Assembly: GCF_018141405.1 (NCBI RefSeq)
Contig: NZ_CP058648.1
Coordinates: 821,001-885,000, forward strand
DNA length: 64,000 bases
Direction of reading: 5' to 3'
Source: Serpentinicella alkaliphila
Lineage (GTDB): Bacteria; Bacillota; Clostridia; Peptostreptococcales; Natronincolaceae
Shown piece by piece: positions 54,251 through 63,462 of this stretch (its first letter is position 1; each line of letters opens with the position of its first letter). The notes below the pieces were generated by a model. It saw only the letters and a list, made by a program, of their open reading frames with translations. It did no database searches and had not been told where the DNA came from. A program made the translations under genes and the position numbers.

Positions 54251-55069
54251 TTATGTTATATTTGGATTTGGATAAATATTAATCTTATTATCCTCAGTCA
54301 TGCCCTCTTCAAAGATCAACAAAGGAACATAATTATCAACCATTTTGTTTTCTGGAGTTTTTGTGGCTACTAATACTCCCACCCCTTCAACCTCTGTGTC
54401 GAACTCATGCATCATATCAATAATCCCCTTTACAGTTCCGCCGCCCCTCATATAATCATCTATAATGATTACTCTCGAACCTGGTTTTATTGCTCTCCTA
54501 GAAAGTGACATTCTTTGTATCACACCTGTTGTTGCAGATATATAGCTTATACTCACCATAGAACCTTCCATAACCTCACTATTAATCCTAACTATAACAA
54601 GAGGTAAATTCATTGCTTTAGCTGTCATTAAGGCCAAAGGAATCCCACGGGTTTCTACAGTAACAATATAATCTACCTTACTATAATCAAATTGACTAGC
54701 AAATATTTCTCCGACTTTTTGCATAATTGATGGGAAGAATATAACATCCATCATATATAAAAACCCACCAGGTAAAATTCTATTTTTTTCTATAAGCTTT
54801 TCACAAACTTCATTTAATACTTCTCTATTTTGATCAGGTGTAGAAAAGGGAACATATTTTACTCCTCCCGCTGCACCTGCTACTGTTTCTACCTTTCCTA
54901 AACCTAGCTTAGCCATAGCCTGTCTAACCATAACTATGTCTTCACTCATTGTAGATTTAGCCGCATTGAATCTATCTGTAAAATAATTTAACGTAAAAAG
55001 TTTATTTGGATAATCAGATAAAATTTTAACCATAGCGGCTATTCTTTCGTTTCTTTTAAATTTGCTCAT
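54251..55069 (-). CDS. purR: Purine operon repressor PurR
   Basis: A 272-residue repressor. The ATG at 55069 is supported by GGAGG eight bases upstream; an in-frame start 13 codons earlier lacks a site. Residues 1-70 form a winged helix (FKRNERIAAMVKILSDYPNK, FNAAKSTMSEDIVMVRQAM). Residues about 75-265 form a phosphoribosyltransferase-like effector domain with the PRPP loop VIIIDDYMRGGGTVKGIID. In Bacillus, PRPP binding releases PurR from purine operators. TVETRGIPLALMTAKAMNLP is also characteristic. It is divergent from murC and upstream of spoVG. Confidence 0.97.
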   Translation of the reverse strand: MSKFKRNERIAAMVKILSDYPNKLFTLNYFTDRFNAAKSTMSEDIVMVRQAMAKLGLGKVETVAGAAGGVKYVPFSTPDQNREVLNEVCEKLIEKNRILPGGFLYMMDVIFFPSIMQKVGEIFASQFDYSKVDYIVTVETRGIPLALMTAKAMNLPLVIVRINSEVMEGSMVSISYISATTGVIQRMSLSRRAIKPGSRVIIIDDYMRGGGTVKGIIDMMHEFDTEVEGVGVLVATKTPENKMVDNYVPLLIFEEGMTEDNKINIYPNPNIT

Positions 55070-55281
55070 TACTCCGTCCTCCAAGTCTAGATGTGATATA
55101 CGGTCCATCCATATATTAACATAATCTCATATATAACCTTATTTTATTCTCTTTTCATAATAAATACAAGAAAAAATACGAATAAACCCTGACTTTTCCA
55201 ATTAAATTTTTGTGAAGTCATGAATATTAATTGTTTATACCTTTATATGAAAAAATATTTAATAGAAAACTATAACTTGTG

Positions 55282-55290
55282 TGCTATAAT
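55282..55290 (+). promoter_or_regulatory. Extended -10 promoter of murC
   Basis: TGCTATAAT (55282-55290) is an extended -10 on the plus strand, about 80 bases before the murC start. No strong -35 is present. It lies in the 300-base divergent region with purR; no PurBox was recognised there. Confidence 0.45.
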
Positions 55291-55370
55291 ATTGTTGTCG
55301 TATTCATATAAATGTAAAGTATGGAAACAATAAAATATATTAGGATTTAAATATTAGGGGAGTGACTTTG

Positions 55371-56765
55371 TTGAATAACTTTGACATTAATGATTATAAA
55401 ATAAAGCATATTCATTTAATCGGTATAGGTGGTATTAGTATGAGTGCTATTGCTGAGGTTTTATTAAACCAAGGCTATGCTATTTCTGGTTCAGACCTTT
55501 CGGATTCTAAACTATTAAACCGATTACGTGAAAAAGGGGCAGAAATATCTATAGGCCATTCTGCACAAAATATAAAAAACCCTGACCTAATAGTATATAG
55601 CGCTGCTATTAAGGAAAATAACCCTGAAAGAATTGAAGGCAAAAAATTAGGGATTACTGAAATCGATAGAGCAGAAATGCTGGGACAAATAATGAAAAAA
55701 TACAATAAATCTATTGCGGTTTCAGGCAGTCATGGTAAGACAACAACTACCTCCTTAGTCTCCCTTTTAATGGAATACTCTTCATTAGATCCTACTATTT
55801 TGGTTGGCGGTGAGTTAGATGAAATTGGTGGTAATATAAAGATTGGCCAAAGCCAACACTTTATCACAGAGGCTTGTGAATATGTTGAAAGCTTCCTTAA
55901 ATTTAATCCTTTTATCGCTATTATTCTAAATATTGATGAAGACCATTTAGACTATTTCAGGGACTTAGAGCACATAAAGTCATCCTTTAGAAAGTTTGCA
56001 GTAAGTATACCCAAAGAGGGCTTTCTAATTGCAAATTGGGATGATCAAAATGTTAGAGATATAAGTTCGGATTTAGCATGTAACATATTAACCTATTCTA
56101 TTAATAAAGAAGGGGACTTTAAGGCTAAGGATATAGAATTTACTAAAGAAGGATTGCCTATTTTTTATATTGAGCATTTAAGTCAAACCTACGGACCATT
56201 TAAATTGAGTATTCCTGGAAAGCATAATGTATACAACGCTTTAGCAGCCATAACTACCCTAAGCGCTCTAGGTGTTGAAATTGATAGATTAAAAGAATAT
56301 ATTCCAAAATATAAAGGTATCCACCGAAGATTTGATCTTCTTGGAGAAGTAAAAGGTGCTAAAATTGTTGATGATTATGCACACCACCCAGCAGAAATTA
56401 AGGCAACCTTAGAAGCCGCAAGAAATTACCCACATAATAAACTGTGGTGTATATTCCAGCCCCATACATACACTAGAACAAAAACCTTGCTAGAAGATTT
56501 TGCTCAATCCTTTACTTTGGCAGACTACGTTATTATTACGGATATTTATGCAGCTAGAGAGCAGGATACTGGTGAAATTACAAGCCTAGACTTAGTAAAT
56601 AAAATAAACGACTCCGCTAAAGTCTCATATATTTCGGGCTTTGATAATATTGCTCAATTTGTATATGAAAAATTAGAGACTGGAGACTTAGTACTAACAA
56701 TGGGGGCAGGGGACATATATAAGGTTGGCCAAATGTTATTAGATAATAAAGCAAAGACAGAGTAA
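55371..56765 (+). CDS. murC: UDP-N-acetylmuramate--L-alanine ligase
   Basis: A 464-residue cytoplasmic ligase that adds the first amino acid of the peptidoglycan stem peptide. I place the start at TTG 55371: the AGGGGAG site (55356-55362) overlaps an upstream GTG and leaves eight bases before this codon. The Rossmann start [20 protein letters not shown], the ATP loop [17 protein letters not shown], and [20 protein letters not shown] in the C-terminal domain are diagnostic. The length is usual. It is monocistronic with its own promoter and a terminator that encloses the stop codon. Its location next to purR is common in Clostridia. Confidence 0.97.
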   Translation: MNNFDINDYKIKHIHLIGIGGISMSAIAEVLLNQGYAISGSDLSDSKLLNRLREKGAEISIGHSAQNIKNPDLIVYSAAIKENNPERIEGKKLGITEIDRAEMLGQIMKKYNKSIAVSGSHGKTTTTSLVSLLMEYSSLDPTILVGGELDEIGGNIKIGQSQHFITEACEYVESFLKFNPFIAIILNIDEDHLDYFRDLEHIKSSFRKFAVSIPKEGFLIANWDDQNVRDISSDLACNILTYSINKEGDFKAKDIEFTKEGLPIFYIEHLSQTYGPFKLSIPGKHNVYNALAAITTLSALGVEIDRLKEYIPKYKGIHRRFDLLGEVKGAKIVDDYAHHPAEIKATLEAARNYPHNKLWCIFQPHTYTRTKTLLEDFAQSFTLADYVIITDIYAAREQDTGEITSLDLVNKINDSAKVSYISGFDNIAQFVYEKLETGDLVLTMGAGDIYKVGQMLLDNKAKTE

Positions 56766-56780
56766 ACTCTGTCTTTTTTG
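56755..56780 (+). terminator. Terminator enclosing the murC stop codon
   Basis: AGACAGAG (56755-56762) and CTCTGTCT (56767-56774) pair around TAAA, whose TAA is the murC stop, followed by TTTTTT. The last codons are part of the stem. Confidence 0.88.
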
Positions 56781-56784
56781 TATG

Positions 56785-57747
56785 TTATTCAGTTTCTGTT
56801 TCACCAGAATATATTTTTATTAAAAGGTCTTTAGTTTCAGTTGCATCGTGGAAAAAGTATGATGCTCCTCCTTGATATGAAGCCCCTCCTGGTAAGGTAT
56901 GCATTTTAATATTACTAGTATCTATTCCAACTACACTAGAAGCCAATCTAGTAACCTCTTGTAATTCTACATCTGTTCTAACAAATCGAACTGCATTTGT
57001 TGCTAAAGAAGGTAAATTACCTAAAGTTAAGGCCTTTTTAATTGCTGCTTGAACAAATTCCTGTTGAGCCTTTATTCTACCCACATCACCCATTCTATCC
57101 ATAGCACCACTTCCTGCATTTGGCTGGCGATATCTTAAAAATTTCACTGCATCATTACCCTTTAAAACATGATTACCCTTTTCAAAATGTATATGAAGCG
57201 GTGGCTTATCCCATGGGTCATCATATTTCATTAATTGAGGTATATATACTGGCACTCCTCCAATAGAATCAACAATTGATGCCACTCCCTTATAATCTAA
57301 GGTTACGTAGTAATCAACTGGAATTCCAAAGAACAAGTCACTAATTACTGCTTTAACTCCAGTAGCCCCGTGATCCCCATATGCAGAATTTATTTTCTTC
57401 TTAGCAGCCCCATTGAAACCAGCTCTAGGATAATAGGTATCCCTTGGTACCGATATCATATCTGCACTCTTAGACTTTGGATCAAAGGAGACAAATATTA
57501 TTGTATCGCTTCTTGTTTCATCAAGACCTAACACAACCATATTAATTCTATTGTTTTTCCTTACTAACTTTTTAAGCTCTGGCTCATCAATATCTTCAAA
57601 GTTACTATCGTCCACATCCCTTATAACTGGAACATGCGCATTTGGATGATTATCCTTCATAAATGTATTAAATGCCCAAATAATACTTGAAAAAAGTAAA
57701 ACAAAGCATATAAAAGATATACCAAACACCCGTAAAAATGTTTTCAT
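56785..57747 (-). CDS. LytR-CpsA-Psr family cell-wall ligase
   Basis: A 320-residue membrane-anchored extracellular protein. One N-terminal helix (about 6-26) precedes the LCP domain with VLGLDETRSDTIIFVSFDPK, ADMISVPRDTYYP, AYGDHGATGVKAVISDLFFG, YYVTLDYKGVASIVDSIGGV and FLRYRQPNAGSGAMDRMGDV, the Arg and Asp set that binds polyprenyl pyrophosphate and metal. LCP proteins transfer secondary wall polymers such as teichoic acid or capsular glycan to peptidoglycan. That fits an SLH-anchored surface layer, which needs such a polymer. GTGGGGATA precedes the ATG. It converges on murC. Confidence 0.92.
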   Translation of the reverse strand: MKTFLRVFGISFICFVLLFSSIIWAFNTFMKDNHPNAHVPVIRDVDDSNFEDIDEPELKKLVRKNNRINMVVLGLDETRSDTIIFVSFDPKSKSADMISVPRDTYYPRAGFNGAAKKKINSAYGDHGATGVKAVISDLFFGIPVDYYVTLDYKGVASIVDSIGGVPVYIPQLMKYDDPWDKPPLHIHFEKGNHVLKGNDAVKFLRYRQPNAGSGAMDRMGDVGRIKAQQEFVQAAIKKALTLGNLPSLATNAVRFVRTDVELQEVTRLASSVVGIDTSNIKMHTLPGGASYQGGASYFFHDATETKDLLIKIYSGETETE

Positions 57748-57854
57748 CTTATCCCCACTTTTCTTTAGTCAGCCCTTATATTGTATGATTATATCAAATT
57801 AATGTCTAAAAATCTATTATTATGTCATAAGTTATATGGTATTGGTTAGTTTTA

Positions 57855-59324
57855 CTAGTACTTACTACCAAACCCTAAAACTCTTACATACTCAATATAT
57901 GGGTCTTCCGTTCCTTGTAATAAACTCTCTTCTTCCTTTAATAGAAGAATATAGTCTATTATTTCTTGAGTTATTTTTTCCCCTGGTGCAACTAAAGGTA
58001 TTCCTGGGGGATAGGCCATTATAGACTCTCCACTTACTTCACCCACTGCCTCCTCTAGTTTTACAGTTTTCTTATTACTGTAATAAGCATCCCTTGGGGA
58101 AACAATAACATCTGGGTTTTTAAGAACACTGTTTTTTAATTTTACTTCCTCAGGTCTTCTATGATTTTCCGCAATATGCTTTAAGGCCTGTACTAACGCA
58201 TTTATTGGTTCTTCCGTATCCCCAACACTTATTATAGCCATTATATTATAGTAGTCTGCCATTTCTACCTGTATATTATATTGATCAACTAATAGATCGT
58301 ACACTTCAAACCCAGTCAATCCAATTTTAGCAACATTTACTGATAGCTTTGTTTCATCAAAGTCATAAATTCCTGGTGAACCAATTAATTCTTCACCGAA
58401 GGCATAGAGACCTGGAATTTGATTAATAGCTTTTCTTGCATCCCTAGCTAGCTTTAAAACATCATTTAATAATTGGAAACCCCTAGTTGCCAGTTGTTTT
58501 CTTGCAACGTCAACACTAGACATAAGTAAATATGAGGCACTTGTCGTTTGTGTTAAGTTTAGAGATTTTTTAACTGTAAACGGGTCAATAATACCCTGTC
58601 TTAAAAGCAGTAGTGAGCTTTGTGTTAAAGAGCCACCGGTTTTATGAGTACTAACAGCACTCATATCCGCTCCAGCTTCCATAGCACTTAAGGGGAAGTC
58701 CCTATGAAAAGCCATATGGGCCCCATGGGCTTCATCTACTAGAACTGCCATTCCATTTCTATGTGCAATTGAAACTACTTCTTTTAAATTGGTTGTCATT
58801 CCATAGTAAGTTGGGTTTATAACAAAAACTGCCTTTGCATCAGGATGTCTACCTATTGTTTTTTCTAAGCTTTCAATTGAAATTCCCATGGCAATTCCTA
58901 AGTCCTCATTAATTTCTGGTTGAATATATATTGGAATTGCACCACTTAAAATAATTCCCGATACAGCTGACTTATGTGCATTTCTCGGTAAAATTATCTT
59001 CTCCCCAGGCTTACAGGCACTCATTATCATGGCTTGCACTCCTGCGGTTGTTCCATTAACTAAAAAGAAAGCATTATCTGAACCGAAGGCATAGGCCGCT
59101 AATTCTTCAGCTTGCCTAATAACCCCAATTGGATTACAAATATTGTCTAAACATTTCATAGCGTTAACATCGACTTCCATTACATTTGGACCTACAAAAT
59201 CCGTAAATTCCTTTAGACCTACTCCGTGTTTATGTCCTGGTACATCAAATGCAACTACATTCCTTTTATGATATTCCTTTAATGCAGTAAAAATTGGAGT
59301 TTCATTTTGGTTAATTCCTGCCAT
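57855..59324 (-). CDS. Orn/Lys/Arg decarboxylase family PLP enzyme
   Basis: A 489-residue PLP-dependent enzyme of the short Firmicute group of basic amino-acid decarboxylases (YaaO/SpeA-like). The ATG at 59324 is chosen because AGGTGG lies eight bases before it. FDVPGHKHGVGLKEFTDFVG is the group's N-terminal signature. VNGTTAGVQAMIMSACKPGE and VDEAHGAHMAFHRDFPLSAM shape the cofactor pocket, and the Schiff-base Lys is in SAVSTHKTGGSLTQSSLLLL. The C-terminal decarboxylase domain ends AYPPGIPLVAPGEKITQEII. Lysine, arginine or ornithine could be the substrate; sequence alone does not decide. It is probably monocistronic. Confidence 0.9.
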   Translation of the reverse strand: MAGINQNETPIFTALKEYHKRNVVAFDVPGHKHGVGLKEFTDFVGPNVMEVDVNAMKCLDNICNPIGVIRQAEELAAYAFGSDNAFFLVNGTTAGVQAMIMSACKPGEKIILPRNAHKSAVSGIILSGAIPIYIQPEINEDLGIAMGISIESLEKTIGRHPDAKAVFVINPTYYGMTTNLKEVVSIAHRNGMAVLVDEAHGAHMAFHRDFPLSAMEAGADMSAVSTHKTGGSLTQSSLLLLRQGIIDPFTVKKSLNLTQTTSASYLLMSSVDVARKQLATRGFQLLNDVLKLARDARKAINQIPGLYAFGEELIGSPGIYDFDETKLSVNVAKIGLTGFEVYDLLVDQYNIQVEMADYYNIMAIISVGDTEEPINALVQALKHIAENHRRPEEVKLKNSVLKNPDVIVSPRDAYYSNKKTVKLEEAVGEVSGESIMAYPPGIPLVAPGEKITQEIIDYILLLKEEESLLQGTEDPYIEYVRVLGFGSKY

Positions 59325-59416
59325 TTCCTTCACCACCTAAATAATTCTAAAAATAATCAATAGATATATTTAAAACTATTTTTCTATAAAAATCAATAGT
59401 TTATTTATGTTTTTTG

Positions 59417-59451
59417 AAAAAAACAATCTTAAACATAATGTCTAAGATTGC
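59417..59451 (-). terminator. Terminator of the PepT-like peptidase gene
   Basis: CAATCTTA (59425-59432) pairs with TAAGATTG (59444-59451); U-rich sequence follows on the minus strand (A run at 59418-59424). Confidence 0.82.
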
Positions 59452-59468
59452 TTTACTACATTTTAATT

Positions 59469-60590
59469 TTAATTTGTAAATTCTTTTATTATTTCAACTA
59501 CCATTTTTGCATCATTCACTAAGTCTTCTATAGTTATATGTTCTTCAAAGGTATGCGGATTTCTAGCACCAATACCTAGGTTAACTGCCTTAATTCCATA
59601 TCCATTTAAAATATTAGTATCGCTTCCACCACCAGTAGATGTGGTATGGCCTTCTATACCAATATTTTTAAACACTTGCTTAAGCTTAACTACAATATCT
59701 TCATTCTCTGAAATCTTAAATGAAGGGTATTCTCTAGAAGTAATAACTTCCGCAACGCCCCCAAAATCCGATGCTGCCTTTTCAAACATTTCAGCCATAT
59801 GCTTCGTTTGTTTATCAAGCTTAGCTTCATTTATACTTCTTGCTTCTGCACTAATAGAAACCTCTGCAGTTACGATATTAGTAGCCTCTCCACCATTTAT
59901 AACTCCAATATTTGCTGTTGTTTCCTCATCTATTCTTAAAAGCTTCATATTATCAATTGCCCTAGCAGCAATCATAATTGCACTAATGCCTTTTTCAGGG
60001 TATAGACCAGCATGAGCACTTTTACCTTTAATTTTTACATTTATTCTATCTTGAGCTGGCCCCTGTATTATAATTTCACCTGGAGAACCGCTACTATCTA
60101 AAACAAAGGCATATTTTGCTTCAACTTGGTCTAAGTCTAAATTTTTTGCACCATTAAGTCCGCCCTCTTCCCAAATACTAAATACAACCTCTACATCTGT
60201 ATGCTCTATATTGTTATCCTTAAGTAGTTTTATACCTTCTAAAATCGCTGCTATTCCTGCTCTATCGTCTGCACCTAATATTGTTGTACCATCGCTATAT
60301 ATTGCCCCATCCTTAATTTGTGGTTTTATACCTTCTCCTGGTTTAACTGTATCCATATGGCAACTAAACATAATTTTTTCCCCTGGTTTAGTACCCTTTA
60401 GTTTGCCAATTATATTCCCAGTCTGGCCCCCCATTTTCTCTCCAGCCTTATCAATAGAAACTTTCAAACCTAATCCCTCTAACTTCTCCTTTAAGTGCTT
60501 TGCAATTTCTCCTTCCTCTCCTGAATGACCTGCTATCTGAACTAGCTCCATAAACTCTTTAACTACTCTATCCTCATTAACCTTAACCAT
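59469..60590 (-). CDS. M20-family metallopeptidase, PepT-like
   Basis: A 373-residue zinc-dependent peptidase. Metal ligands are visible in MFSCHMDTVKPGEGIKPQIK, TILGADDRAGIAAILEGIKL and SIWEEGGLNGAKNLDLDQ, and the last His in ARNPHTFEEHITIEDLVNDA. A dimerisation lid domain fills about residues 180-285 (INVKIKGKSAHAGLYPEKGI). The pattern matches the PepT-like branch of M20/M25/M40 enzymes. It lies 134 bases downstream of the AbgT transporter with a terminator between them, so coupling is functional at most. Cleavage of imported acyl-glutamate or peptide compounds is a reasonable inference. AGGTATATGG precedes the ATG. Confidence 0.88.
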   Translation of the reverse strand: MVKVNEDRVVKEFMELVQIAGHSGEEGEIAKHLKEKLEGLGLKVSIDKAGEKMGGQTGNIIGKLKGTKPGEKIMFSCHMDTVKPGEGIKPQIKDGAIYSDGTTILGADDRAGIAAILEGIKLLKDNNIEHTDVEVVFSIWEEGGLNGAKNLDLDQVEAKYAFVLDSSGSPGEIIIQGPAQDRINVKIKGKSAHAGLYPEKGISAIMIAARAIDNMKLLRIDEETTANIGVINGGEATNIVTAEVSISAEARSINEAKLDKQTKHMAEMFEKAASDFGGVAEVITSREYPSFKISENEDIVVKLKQVFKNIGIEGHTTSTGGGSDTNILNGYGIKAVNLGIGARNPHTFEEHITIEDLVNDAKMVVEIIKEFTN

Positions 60591-60679
60591 TATCCATATA
60601 CCTCCATATGTATTTTAGTTTATTATATCCAAACATTAAAAAACTGATTAACAAAATCATTATACACTTTTTTTACCAT

Positions 60680-60710
60680 AAAAAAAACAGACACTCGTTT
60701 AAGTGCCTGT
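60680..60710 (-). terminator. Terminator of the AbgT gene
   Basis: ACAGACACT (60687-60695) pairs with AGTGCCTGT (60702-60710) with one mismatch, and a run of seven or eight U follows on the minus strand. Confidence 0.8.
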
Positions 60711-60724
60711 AGTATTATTTTTAT

Positions 60725-62269
60725 CTAGAACCTCACAAATACCCCTGGTCCGATTGGTAACCCCACCATAAACCATAGTACAAATAGTAAAACCCAACCA
60801 ATCATAAATAATAGTGAGTATGGTACCATCATAGATATTAAGGTTCCTATTCCTGTTTTCTTATCATATTTTTGGGCAAATGCAACTATTACCGCAAAGT
60901 ATGCCATAAGTGGTGTAATAATATTTGTTGTTGAGTCACCAATTCTGTAAGCTAACTGAGTAAACTCTGGTGTATACCCTAAATCCATTAGCATTGGTAC
61001 AAATATTGGTGCCATAATAGCCCATTTTGCAGATGCACTTCCGATAAACAGGTTAATAAATCCTGAAACTAAAATAAATCCGATTAACATTCCAATACCA
61101 GTTAAACCTGAGGCTCTTAGAACATCTGCCCCTCTAACTGCTAAAATTGTACCTAAGTTTGTCCAGCTAAAATAACTTACAAACTGAGCCATTACAAAGG
61201 CTAGTACTAAATATCCACCCATAGTGGACATAGCCTTACCCATATGATTAGCTACATCTTTATCACTTTTAACGGTTCCAGCAGCAATACCAAAGGCAAT
61301 ACCTGGTATCAGGAATGATAAAGCTATAATTGGAACTAATCCACTCATAAACGGTGTAGTACCAAGAATTTTTCCAGCATCATCTCTTAAAATACCATTA
61401 GCTGGTACAACAAGAAAAGCTATTACAGCAACAAACGCAACTAATGAAATTAAAGCCCAAATTAACCCCTTTGATTCTTTGTTACTTATTCGTTCAATTT
61501 CAACTGTCTCATCCCCGTTATATGCACCTAAACGAGGCTCAACGATTTTTTCAGTAACAAATGTTCCTATTATCATAATTACAAATGTTGAAGCAATCAT
61601 AAAATACCAGTTTGCTGTAGGGTCAACTATATATCCTGGAGAATACATATTTGCCGCTGACATAGTAATTCCACCTAGTAATGGATCTAAAGTACCAATA
61701 ATTAAGTTAGCACTAAAACCCCCTGATACTCCAGCGAAAGCTGCAGCTAGTCCAGCAAGTGGATGTCTTTTAAAGCTTAAAAATACTAATGCACCTAGGG
61801 GAACTAATACTACGTATCCTGCGTCTGATGCAACGTTTGACATAATTCCCGCAAATACAACTACTAAAGTAATAAATCTCTTTGGTGTAACTAGTACTAG
61901 TTTTCTAAGGGAAGCTTGGATTAAGCCAGTACCTTCCGCTACCCCTACACCTAGCATCGCAACAAGTACAGTTCCTAAAGGTGGGAATCCTGTAAAGTTA
62001 GATACTGCTTCAGAGAATATCCTTCTAATACCTGCCACTGTCAAAAGACTAACAGCCTCTATTCTAACGTTTTCCGGTACTCCGTTTGTAATTCTTTCAA
62101 ATTCTTCTGCTACCCCTGCTCTTGCAGCTATATCAGAAATAATAACTACTATTAATGCCAGCATAACAAATAGAGTTACCGGATGTGGTAGTTTATTTCC
62201 TACAAATTCTACTGCGTCAAGAAATCTATTAAATATACCTCTTTTTTTAGTTATAGCTTTTGTGCTCAT
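60725..62269 (-). CDS. abgT: AbgT-family transporter
   Basis: A 514-residue membrane transporter with about eleven helices and two hairpins, of the AbgT family, whose members carry p-aminobenzoyl-glutamate into the cell or export antimetabolites. Characteristic segments include FVGNKLPHPVTLFVMLALIV, NVASDAGYVVLVPLGALVFL, GFSANLIIGTLDPLLGG and the C-terminal SASAKWAIMAPIFVPMLMDL with YRIGDSTTNIITPLMAYF. GGAGGAAG precedes the ATG. The M20 peptidase gene downstream mirrors the abgT-peptidase pairing of enterobacteria, where the peptidase frees p-aminobenzoate. The true substrate is not shown. Confidence 0.9.
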   Translation of the reverse strand: MSTKAITKKRGIFNRFLDAVEFVGNKLPHPVTLFVMLALIVVIISDIAARAGVAEEFERITNGVPENVRIEAVSLLTVAGIRRIFSEAVSNFTGFPPLGTVLVAMLGVGVAEGTGLIQASLRKLVLVTPKRFITLVVVFAGIMSNVASDAGYVVLVPLGALVFLSFKRHPLAGLAAAFAGVSGGFSANLIIGTLDPLLGGITMSAANMYSPGYIVDPTANWYFMIASTFVIMIIGTFVTEKIVEPRLGAYNGDETVEIERISNKESKGLIWALISLVAFVAVIAFLVVPANGILRDDAGKILGTTPFMSGLVPIIALSFLIPGIAFGIAAGTVKSDKDVANHMGKAMSTMGGYLVLAFVMAQFVSYFSWTNLGTILAVRGADVLRASGLTGIGMLIGFILVSGFINLFIGSASAKWAIMAPIFVPMLMDLGYTPEFTQLAYRIGDSTTNIITPLMAYFAVIVAFAQKYDKKTGIGTLISMMVPYSLLFMIGWVLLFVLWFMVGLPIGPGVFVRF

Positions 62270-62534
62270 AGTTCTTCCTCCTTACTCTAATAAATGTTAA
62301 ATGATCTCGATATATACAGTCGTAATGAAAAGTATATATACATTATGTAAACTTGTCAAATGTTTGAAAAATCTAAATTTTGCGTTTATTTTTATAATTT
62401 TAGAAAAAACACACTTGTATTTTGTTTATATTTCAAAGGATTCTAACTCACAGGCAACACTAGCAAAAGATCATCACTCAACTATTTTTTCCACAAAATG
62501 GTTTCCGTTCAAATTACTTTTTTGTAAATGACAC

Positions 62535-62561
62535 AAAAAAAGACTAGACACTTGTCTAGTC
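62535..62561 (-). terminator. Terminator of the Tyr/Met/Pro-rich gene
   Basis: GACTAGACA (62542-62550) and TGTCTAGTC (62553-62561) are perfect complements with a two-base gap, and seven U follow on the minus strand. Confidence 0.85.
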
Positions 62562-62575
62562 AAGGATACATGAAT

Positions 62576-62929
62576 TTAGAAAAAGTATCCGTAGCCCCTT
62601 CTTCTACGTCTTCCTAAAAGATTTTGAATTATTAGTATAGTTATTAAATCTCTAAAAATACCTCTAGCTGTAAATTGTTGGGCATAGGGCTGTGTTATCT
62701 CTCTTCTATAAACTGTTTCAACCATCTCTTCTACTAGTCTTGGATCTACTCTAGGATACATTCTTGGATTTCCCCAAATATCGTATTGATCACAGATTTC
62801 TGTAACTCTAGGCTGTACTCTTCTATATACATCTGGGTACATTTCTGCTAAACCGCTATTATCATAGTACATATCCATATAACTTTCTGGCATGCCGTAG
62901 TATGGATACATTGGATACATCGGATGCAT
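62576..62929 (-). CDS. Small Tyr/Met/Pro-rich protein, spore-coat-like
   Basis: A 117-residue protein of unknown function. The ATG at 62929 is preferred because GGAGG stands seven bases before it; an upstream ATG (62962) has no site. The first 30 residues are Met-Pro-Tyr rich (MHPMYPMYPYYGMPESYMDM). The middle contains repeated Pro-Arg-Val/Tyr-Pro units (YRRVQPRVTEICDQYDIWGN, RMYPRVDPRLVEEMVETVYR). The C terminus ends in a hydrophobic helix and LLGRRRRRGYGYFF. This composition resembles small spore-coat or surface proteins, but I cannot assign a family. It lies divergently upstream of the sporulation pair ytrH-ytrI. Confidence 0.7.
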   Translation of the reverse strand: MHPMYPMYPYYGMPESYMDMYYDNSGLAEMYPDVYRRVQPRVTEICDQYDIWGNPRMYPRVDPRLVEEMVETVYRREITQPYAQQFTARGIFRDLITILIIQNLLGRRRRRGYGYFF

Positions 62930-63132
62930 ATTTATCCCTCCTTTTCGGTACATACTATTCACTAATCAAATTTTATGTTACTAGTTGTTATGAAATAAGT
63001 AAATTTCTTTAATTTTCTGACATATAATTAAACAACAAACATTCATTTTTAATTTTGTTAATAAATTGCCTGAACTTTTTGCTTATCCACAAATATTTAA
63101 GACATATATTCAATATTCACGGGGGATTTAAA

Positions 63133-63462
63133 ATGATTATCGTTTTTCAAAATATCTTATATAACTTTTTTATATCTTTAGGGGTTATGTTAGGTGGATG
63201 TGTTTTTGGTGCCCTGGCCGCCACATTAAATGGCCACCCTCCACTTAAAGCTATGCTTGATTTATGTGACAAAATAAAGATATGGGCAGTAGTTGTAGCC
63301 CTTGGTGGTACTTTTACCTCTTTTCAGGTTTTTGACACGGGTATTTTTAATGGGGAGTTTAAAAGTATAATTAAGCAAGTAATTTATATTGTAAGCGCCC
63401 TGGGGGGAGCTCAATTGGCATATAAATTAATCTATTATTTTGAAGGTAGTGGCCGATTATGA
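63133..63462 (+). CDS. ytrH: Sporulation membrane protein YtrH
   Basis: A 109-residue membrane protein needed for efficient sporulation in Bacillus, produced in the mother cell. GGGGGAT six bases before ATG 63133 fixes the start; a longer in-frame start at 63055 has no site. Three hydrophobic segments are present. The family signature is clear: LGVMLGGCVFGALAATLNGH, PPLKAMLDLCDKIKIWAVVV, ALGGTFTSFQVFDTGIFNGE and IYIVSALGGAQLAYKLIYY. It overlaps ytrI by four bases (ATGA), so the two are translationally coupled. Confidence 0.9.
   Translation: MIIVFQNILYNFFISLGVMLGGCVFGALAATLNGHPPLKAMLDLCDKIKIWAVVVALGGTFTSFQVFDTGIFNGEFKSIIKQVIYIVSALGGAQLAYKLIYYFEGSGRL

Noticed and set aside
61479-62300. 273-codon open frame on the plus strand over abgT
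   Set aside because: It is antisense to a complete AbgT gene with conserved motifs, and no family or start signal was seen.
62301-62531. 76-codon plus-strand frame between abgT and the Tyr-rich gene
   Set aside because: It has no ribosome binding site and an AT-driven composition; the region is better seen as a promoter gap.
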